From Theristus sp. LFF4_11 (Eukaryota; Nematoda; Chromadorea; Monhysterida; Xyalidae): 64,000 nucleotides of DNA. The position numbers and the translations under genes were made by a program. The stretch covers positions 62,001-126,000 of the forward strand of contig JASANC010002244.1 of the NCBI GenBank assembly GCA_030248135.1. The letters are read 5' to 3'. Under the pieces are notes generated by a model. That model ran no database searches and was not told where the DNA came from. It saw only the letters and a program-made list of their open reading frames with translations. Positions 57,268 to 64,000 of this stretch are shown one piece after another. Position 1 is the stretch's first letter. Each line of letters starts with the position of its first letter.

Positions 57268-57775
57268 CCGGACATTTCCCAAACGGACATTTCCCAAACG
57301 GACATTTCCCGCGCGGACTTTTCCCGCGCGGACATTTCCCGTACCGGACTTTTCCCACGCGGACATTTCCCGCGCGGACATTTCCCTCGCGGACATTTCC
57401 CGCGCGGACTTTTCCCGCGCGGACATTTTCCGCGCGGACTTTTCCCGCGCGGACATTTCCCGCGCGGACATTTCCCGCGCGGATTTTTCCCGCGCGGACA
57501 TTTGCCTCGCGGACATTTCCCTTGCGGACATTTCCCGCCCGGACTTTTCTCGCGCGGACATTTCCCGCGCGGACATTTCCCGCGCGGACATTTCTCGTGC
57601 GGACATTTCCCACGAGAACATTTCCCGCGCGGACATTTCCCGCACCGGACTTTTCCCGCGCGGACATTTCCCGCACCGGACATTTCCCGCGCGGACATTT
57701 CCCGCTCGGACATTTCCCTCGCGGACATTTCCCGCGGGCGGACAATTCCCGCGCGGACATTTCCCGCACCGCACT
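57268..57775 (+). repeat. 15-bp minisatellite GGACATTTCCCGCGC, about 34 units
   Basis: Units read GGACATTTCCCGCGC with variants in the last four bases (CTCGC, CGCAC, CACGC) and a GGACTTTTCCC form. The 15-bp period contains no stop in any of the six frames, so 170-210-codon open frames appear on both strands with pentapeptide periods such as FPART, GHFPR, ADISR, GNVRA, GKCPR and AREMS. I do not call any of them a gene. Confidence 0.9.
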
Positions 57776-58094
57776 GGTTAATTCTGACAACTAAGTATTC
57801 CTACTAGGTTTTTAGGCCCAAAAACTCAATATCAAAATCCAGACCGTTAATTGTACCACTCTTGTTCTTTTCTTATGTGCTCGGTTACATGCGAACACGC
57901 ATAACAATAAAAAAATCAATAGCTAAGACTTGATAAATAATCTCTGTTGAAAGGCTGGCAGATCAATACAAGTTTTACACTGCTGATTGGTTGAGTTTTG
58001 AATTGGTTTCAGCGGGTGGAAAGTTAGGTAGAACTGAACTCAGCGGGAAGAAGTGACCGAAAACAGACTGAAAAGTAAATGGAGATATCCGGGA

Positions 58095-58285
58095 ATGTCC
58101 GAAAATGCGAGAAATGTCCGCGCGGGAAATGTCCGGTGCGGGAAATGTCCGCGTGGGAAATGTCCGCGAGGGAAAAGTCCGCGCGGAAAATGTCCGCGCA
58201 GGAAATGTCCGCCTGGGAAATGTCCGCGTGGGAAATGTCCGCCTGGGAAATGTCCGCGGGAAATGTCCGCGCGGGAAAAGTCCGG
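58095..58285 (-). repeat. 15-bp minisatellite, second array, inverted
   Basis: The same unit in reverse complement (GCGCGGGAAATGTCC), about 12 copies with CGTGG and CCTGG variants. Together with 57268-57775 it forms a large inverted pair inside FB3 separated by 320 bp. Confidence 0.9.
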
Positions 58286-58335
58286 GTAGCTCTGAATGCA
58301 GTGCACAATTTGTCATGTTCATAGAAAAAATAATA

Positions 58336-58789
58336 CCGTATTACCCCCATTAACCCCCCCCCCACCATTAATCCCCCCCACCAATAAACCCCCACCCCAC
58401 GACAAGTTTCCGAATAATCCCCCCTCCCACAAATAATACCCCATGGGGGATTATTGGAAACCTGTTTGAAACACATACCCAGCGAATTCAGTGGCTGGTT
58501 GCAGTGAAAATGATGAAATTGTGCTGTCAAAGGCCCCAAATAGATGAGTTAATGGTAATTTCATTACAAAAGGCTGTTATAATAGGAAATTTCAATGTAG
58601 AGTAGAAGTTTCTGCGACTTTCTTGCCTGCCATGCAAGGTATTTTTGCTATTTTTCAGTAAACCCCACCCCTAGAATTTTTTGTAAATAAACCCCCCCCC
58701 CACCAATAATCCCCCCCACCAATAAACCCCCACCCCTAAAAGTCGCTGACGTATTAATCCCCCATGGGGGTTTATTGGGGGTAATACGG
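58336..58789. mobile_element. TA-flanked palindromic MITE, copy 2
   Basis: CCGTATTACCCCC ... GGGGGTAATACGG between TA dinucleotides (58334-58335, 58790-58791), 454 bp, opposite in orientation to the copy at 15078-15518 and very similar over most of its length. Inserted in the FB3 loop. Confidence 0.8.
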
Positions 58790-60195
58790 TAAAACGTTTT
58801 TGTAATAACGTCACACATGTATTATAGTGCGTTTGTGTAGAACATGAATCGCAGCAAGACAATGGGACTGATTTTGTGCAATAAAGAAAATTCTTTTTTC
58901 AGGCTCTTGATATCGAGCTTGCAGCGTCATTTTAGAATAGAACCAGTCAAATGTCGTGGGTAATATTTTAGGTGTATTGCATAACAGCAGGGTGAATGGG
59001 ATGAGCAGCAGCGCACACACTGCGTGCGTGCACTGTGACTGTGTGTGTGCGCATGTACAGTATGCATGCGGCATATTGACCAAAAACGCATGCGACAAGC
59101 CATTTTGTTTTGTATCGTGTGACTCCCGGCGACGCTTTATGAAGCTGAAATTTTACACGGATATACATTTTTCGCAGATCTTTCAGAATTACTTAGCAAC
59201 TATACCCCACAAACGTTTCTAAGGTACCGAAAAACGTAAAAAACCACCAACCTCTGCGGTTTTTTATAAATACAAAGCATGAAAAAACGTTTTCAACCCA
59301 TAGTATAAAAACAAAAAATGTGCGCGAACACAAGGGAAATCGATTGGTGTTTGATTTTTGTTAATAGCTTTAAGCAGAAGCAAGTTAGAACAGTTTTACT
59401 ACAAGGGGGTCAAAAAACAGGTTTTTCTGAATTTTGGAGCTTAAAAAAGGGTCAAATTAATAAACAAATATAATTTTCAAACTCAGGGCATCAAGGCGGT
59501 TCGATTGGTCCTAAATTTGACTGAATTTGAAAACTTTTTTGAAATTGTGCCTAGAGGTGTGGAGGCCGGGTCGGTCGACTCAAAAAGCCTATCTTAAGAT
59601 AGGCTTTTTCACAATACCGACCCTCCTTAGGCACAATTTCAAAAAAGTTTTCAAATTCAGTCAAATTTAGGACCAATCGAACCGCCTTGATGCCCTGAGT
59701 TCGAAAATCATATTTTTATCCTAATCCAAGCCTTCTTTATGCTTCAAAATTAGGAAAAACCTAATTTTTGACCCCCTTGTAGTAAAACTGCTCTAGCTCG
59801 CTTCTGCTTGAAGCTATTAACAAAAAACAAAAAAACAAAAACAAAAAAAAAACACCAATCGATTCCCCTTGTGCTCGCGCACATTTTTCGTTTTTATACT
59901 ATGGGTTGAAAACGTTTTTTCATGCTTTGTATTTATAAAAAACTGCAGAGGTTGGTGGTTTTTTACGTTTTTCGGTACTTTAGAAACGTTTGTGGGGTAT
60001 AGTTGCTAAGTAATTCTGAAAGATCTGTGAAAAATGTGTATTCATGTAAAATTTCAGCTTCATAAAGCGTCGCCGGGAGTCACACGATACAAAACAAAAT
60101 GGCTTGTCGCATGCGTTTTTGGTCAATATGCCGCATGCATACTGTACATGCGCGCGCACACACAGTCACAGTGCACGCAAGCAGTGTGTGCGAAA

Positions 60196-60246
60196 ACTGC
60201 GCTTGCAAGTTGTTTGTTGTTCGCTGTGCACAATCACGATGTAGCG
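60196..60246 (-). repeat. Single inverted monomer of the 56-bp satellite
   Basis: GCGCTTGCAAGTTGTTTGTT ... CACAATCACGATGTAGCG is the reverse complement of one unit of the array at 61381-62372. It sits directly at the inner edge of the FB4 left arm. Confidence 0.8.
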
Positions 60247-60951
60247 TCTCGTTGCAACGCAACAGAACAACTCAAATACGCATCGAATAAAGAAAGATGC
60301 GCATGCGTGCACGCTTTTTGTGCAACGTTGATCAAATGAAGCTTCAAATAAAAATATCGCAACTTTCATTCAACAAAAAAGTATCAAAAGTATAATGAGC
60401 GGACCGGAACTCTTCAGGCCTTTTCAGGCCACATTTAGAGGGCCGCAATTATACCCCTCCCGTCGGGGTCTTGCCCCGAGCGTTTTTCCGAAACTTTGAG
60501 TTTAGGGACCGGACACCGCGGCGGACAGGAGTAGGACATCGGACACAAAGTCGGACATTTTCATTTAGCGTGCGGTCACTACGCGATCTTTTGACTGTGG
60601 CTGTGTTGTCTTAATCTTCTCATTGTGCCGTGTTTGTCCGTCCGTCCTTTTTTCGGTACTCCTTCAAAATATGGGTCCGCTCAAACTTCATCGCAGCGCG
60701 CTGATTGATGGCTCATATGAAAGCCCTCGTTCTGCTGGGTAATCCTGTGTATGGGTTTTTTTGAAATTCAAAATTTTGAAGATTTTTTGTTATTTGAATT
60801 TGAAATTTTTGATTAAAAGCGTCTGTGGTGGGCGTGTACAGTGCACTGAAAGTTGTATTTATGTGCTTGATAGATATTTATGATGGATACCGTTCACATG
60901 ATATTGCATGAGCATGAAACAGTCATACGTCTGAAAGTAGGGCCCACGGGT

Positions 60952-61376
60952 TCAGTACCGAAGACGTGGGGGTGGGGGGGGTACGTACACCCCCCCCCTA
61001 GAGCACCCGAGACCTCCGCGTGGGGGGTGGGGTCACGCGACACCAAACCTTAAAACCTGAACACTGGACCATCCACACTCCTTTCGAAATTTGCTTGACA
61101 CCCCACCCACCCCCCCCCTCACATGGACCTTAAGTTACAGTGCCAACCCCAAAAATTTTCTCGGACCATCCAAAAATCATGAACTTTTGCTTAAAAATCA
61201 TGATTTTTTTGTCTATAAAGTCCAAAAGCTGAATATATGATAACTTGACATTCTTCATTGTAATTTTGCCGCAAAATTTAGCGTTTTCCCTTCAAAATTT
61301 AAGCGAAAAAATATCATGGGTGGGGTGGGGGGGGGTGTGCACCCCCCAGAAATTTTTCTACAATAGTGCACCCCAA
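60952..61376. mobile_element. hAT-F-like fragment in the FB4 loop
   Basis: Starts CAGTACCGAAGACGTGGGGG and shares with hAT-F the ATTTTAAGCGAAAAAAT(A)TCATGGG and TGTCTATAAAG blocks near its right part, plus G/C runs. The right terminus is absent. Confidence 0.5.
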
Positions 61377-61380
61377 CAAA

Positions 61381-62372
61381 GTGAACAACAAACAACTTGC
61401 AAGCGCAGTTTACGCGCTACATCGTGATTGTGCAATGTGAACAGCAAACAACTTGCAAGCGCAGTTTACGCGCTACATCGTGATTGTGCAAGACGAACAA
61501 CAAGCAAGTTGCCAGCGCAGTTTAGGCGCTACATCGTAATTGTGCAAAGCGAACAGCGAACAACTTGCAGGCGCAGTTTACGCGCTACATCGTGATTGTG
61601 CAATGTGAACAGCAAACAACTTACAAGCGCAGTTTACGCGCTACATCGTGATTGTGCAAAGCGAACAGCGAACAACTTGCAGGCGCAGTTTACGCGCTAC
61701 ATCGTGATTGTGCAATGTGAACAGCAAACAACTTACAAGCGCAGTTTACGCGCCACATCGTGATTGTGCAATGTGAACAGCAAACAACTTACAAGCGCAG
61801 TTTACGCGCTACATCGTGATTGTGCAAAGCGAACAGCAAACAACTTGCAAGCGCAATTTACGCGCTACATCGTGATTGTGCAAAGCGAACAGCAAACAAC
61901 TTGCAAGCGCAATTTACGCGCTACATCGTGATTGTGCAATGTGAACAGCAAACAACTTGCAAGCGCAGTTTACGCGCTACATCGTGATTGTGCAAAGCGA
62001 ACAACAAGCAAGTTGCCAGCGCAGTTTACGCGCTACATCGTAATTGTGTAAAGCGAACAGCGAACAAATTGCAGGCGCAGTTTACGCGCTACATCGTGAT
62101 TGTGCAATGTGAACAGCAAACAACTTACAAGCGCAGTTTACGCGCTACATCGTGATTGTGCAAAGCGAACAACAAGCAAATTGCCAGCGCAGTCGAACAA
62201 CTTGCAAGCGCAGTTTACGCGCTACATCGTGATTGTGCAATGTGAACAGCAAACAACTTGCAAGCGCAGTTTACGCTACATCGTGATTGTGCAAAGCGAA
62301 CAATAAGCAAGTTGCCAGCGCAGTTTAGGCGCTACATCGTAATTGTGCAAAGCGAACAACAAACAACTTGCG
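61381..62372 (+). repeat. 56-bp satellite array, about 17-18 units
   Basis: The unit is GTGAACAGCAAACAACTTGC, AAGCGCAGTTTACGCGCTAC, ATCGTGATTGTGCAAT. Two main variants alternate irregularly (AATGTGAACAGCAAACAAC and AAGCGAACAACAAGCAAG), and blocks of several units repeat, suggesting higher-order copying by unequal exchange. A partial unit near 62190 shows a deletion. Units contain stops, and no long frame spans the array. Confidence 0.92.
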
Positions 62373-63169
62373 AACGCTTTTTTATCGTATTGGTTTTTTA
62401 CATTTCAACTGCATGTAACAAAAGATAAAACGTTCACTAATCAACCAATGTAGAATGGTTCTCTGCATTTCGCCCTTGGCAACATCATATGCAGAAGAGG
62501 GATGGCATCTAGGGTGGCAAATATGTGGAACCTGGCAATTTTCGGCAGTTTTTTTTTTTGGGCGGGTTAGAGTGGCGTGGTTATTTTTTTGGGTGTTATA
62601 TAAAAACGGGGGGGGGAAAGGGTAAAAGGGGCACACACTGCTTGCGTGCACTGTGACTGTGTGTGTGCGCGCATGTACAGTATGCATGCGGCATATTGAC
62701 CAAAAAAAACGCATGCGACAAGCCATTTTGTTTTGTATCGTGTGACTCCGGGGACGCTTTATGAAGAGAAGCTGAAATTTTACGCATGGAAATATCCATT
62801 TTTCGCTTTGGATTAAAAAACTATATAAAAATGCAGTTTTTCAAAAATACAGAGCATGAAAAAACGTTTTTAACCCTTAGTATAAAACGAAAAACGTGCG
62901 CGAACACAAGGGAAATAGATTGGTGTTTGATTTTTGTTAATAGCTCTAAGCAGAAGCGAGCTAGAGCAGTTTTACTAAAAGGGGGAAAATAGGTTTTTTC
63001 TAATTTTGAAGCATAAAGAAAATTTGGATTAAGATAAAAATATGATTTTCGAACTCAGGGCATCAAGGCGGTTCGATTGGTCCTAAATTTGACTGAATTT
63101 GAGAACTTTTTTGAAATTGTGCCTAGAGGTGTGGAGGCCGGGTCGGTCGACTCAAAAAGCCTATCTTAA

Positions 63170-64000
63170 ATTCGGCATAATTGTTTTTTTTGTATTGGAC
63201 GGGATTTTGTGGTTAACGACCGCATCATACATACCCTATCATACCACTCGATCAGTCAGTGTTCGAAAACGTATTTTCATAACGTTAAATGTTACATTCT
63301 TTCATGTATGTAACAGCGTTCAGAATTCCTGAATACGTTTCTGGGTTGTCGAAACTCTCAAATGCTGAATCTGAATGTATACCAATTTATTGCGAAAACA
63401 AAATGATTACCAGAGGTGACTGTTTGATGATTTTCAAGGTTTTGCAGTGAAGAGTGCAACTGCGCATACCCGCTAACCGCAAGCGGTAATAACTGCCGCC
63501 ACTAAATTAAAATGTCGGGAACTTGTTGGTTGGTTGTTGCAAATAACAGTTGGTGAGGGCTGGGTTTGTGATTGGGGGGAAGGGAATAGTGGAAAGGAGC
63601 AGGAAAACATGCGGATGCGCGAGCGAGCGTCAGCGAGCGGACAGCGCATCACGCATTATATGAGCCGTTATCCTCTCGCGCGCGTTTTTCAAATTTGCTC
63701 GCTTCCTCCAGCGAGCATAGTATAAGCCACAAACTTGGTTCTGTGCACACGAAACGAACACCCAAAGTTGTGCTTGGAGCCGCGAAAAAAATTTTTATCC
63801 GACTACTTTTCATACGCTGTAGACACGAAAAACCTATTCTGAAAACAGTGTTACTTATTTTTCTATCTCTTTTTTTTTTCCGGTATGTCATCAACATGTG
63901 TTCGCGCTTTCAGTTTTTACCTGCGACACGTTCACAGTCTAGCAAGAATGTTTCCTGGGGTAATTTCATCCGTAGATTTGGAAAAATGGGTTAATTTTTT
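63170..64000. other. No supported feature
   Basis: Short open frames on both strands, none with recognisable motifs. A purine-rich GAGCGAGCG tract lies near 63620-63645. The sequence ends without an identifiable gene. Confidence 0.4.

Larger units (their letters stand above)
56215..59593. mobile_element. FB3: TTAA-flanked fold-back element carrying a 15-bp minisatellite
   Basis: Ends GATAGGCTTTTT and AAAAAGCCTATC between TTAA sites (56211-56214, 59594-59597). Inverted arms of about 620 bp (56215-56832 and 58967-59593) share GTACTTTAGAAACGTTTGTG and CATAAAGCGTCGCCGGGAG and the GCATGCATACTGTACATGC block. The loop holds two minisatellite arrays in opposite orientation and a TA-flanked MITE. Arm translations give a recurrent frame of about 66 codons on both strands; there is no transposase-like motif. 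Confidence 0.85.
59598..63165. mobile_element. FB4: TTAA-flanked fold-back element carrying a 56-bp satellite
   Basis: Shares the FB3 arms: left 59598-60196, right 62636-63165, between TTAA at 59594-59597 (shared with FB3) and 63166-63169. As in FB3, the right end differs from the left just inside the tip (GGCCGGGTCGGTCGACTC against CACAATACCGACCC). The loop has one inverted satellite monomer (60196-60246), a GGACA-rich tract, a hAT-F fragment (60952-61376) and the satellite array. No transposase was seen. Confidence 0.85.

Noticed and set aside
57136..57807. Open frames of 170-210 codons on both strands in the 15-bp array
   Set aside because: All six frames are open because the 15-bp unit lacks stops. 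The products are pure pentapeptide repeats with no start context or flanking exons.
61381..62372. CRISPR-like array
   Set aside because: The 56-bp units are contiguous with no unique spacers, and the sequence is clearly eukaryotic; it is a satellite.

Overview
This is eukaryotic, animal-type DNA. Genes are split by introns with GT-AG borders, and more than half of the window is repeats. The legible proteins (RFC5, CCT-zeta, the NAC-beta subunit BTF3, an M12B/ADAM-type prodomain and a PDZ exon) are metazoan. The CCT-zeta N-terminus and the NAC-beta wording resemble nematode proteins as I remember them. I suggest an invertebrate, possibly a nematode, but no alignment was run.

Layout. 0-3.2 kb: a TTAA-flanked palindrome (FB1). 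3.3-4.8 kb, minus strand: prodomain exons of an ADAM/ADAMTS-type metalloprotease that runs off the left edge; a possible signal-peptide exon lies at 12.1 kb. 12.5-15.5 kb: hAT-type and TA-flanked transposon remains. 15.67-22.2 kb, minus strand: a PDZ exon and two candidate C-terminal exons on either side of a 5.85-kb TTAA-flanked palindrome (FB2). 22.3-24.0 kb: nested non-autonomous elements. 24.9-26.4 kb, plus strand: four NAC-beta (BTF3) exons with an in-frame TAG. 28.4-28.7 kb: a tiny possible two-exon gene. 29.7-33.4 kb: two nested hAT-type stacks. 33.55-38.88 kb: complete RFC5 (9 exons, 364 aa). 39.8-48.8 kb: complete CCT6/CCT-zeta (13 exons, 538 aa). 48.8-56.2 kb: mostly featureless apart from one low-complexity ORF. 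56.2-63.2 kb: two abutting TTAA-flanked palindromes (FB3, FB4) carrying a 15-bp minisatellite and a 56-bp satellite.

The recognisable genes are housekeeping: RFC5 loads the PCNA clamp, CCT-zeta is part of the TRiC chaperonin ring, and NAC-beta acts on nascent chains at the ribosome. Nothing suggests they form a pathway together. The unusual part is the mobile DNA. Four large fold-back elements all sit between TTAA sites and all contain tandem arrays. At least six hAT-like families show identical or near-identical 8-bp target duplications, some nested three deep. One hAT copy landed on a CCT6 splice acceptor and its target duplication copied that acceptor. Splice coordinates were read by eye from GT/AG borders and protein-family continuity, not from transcripts.
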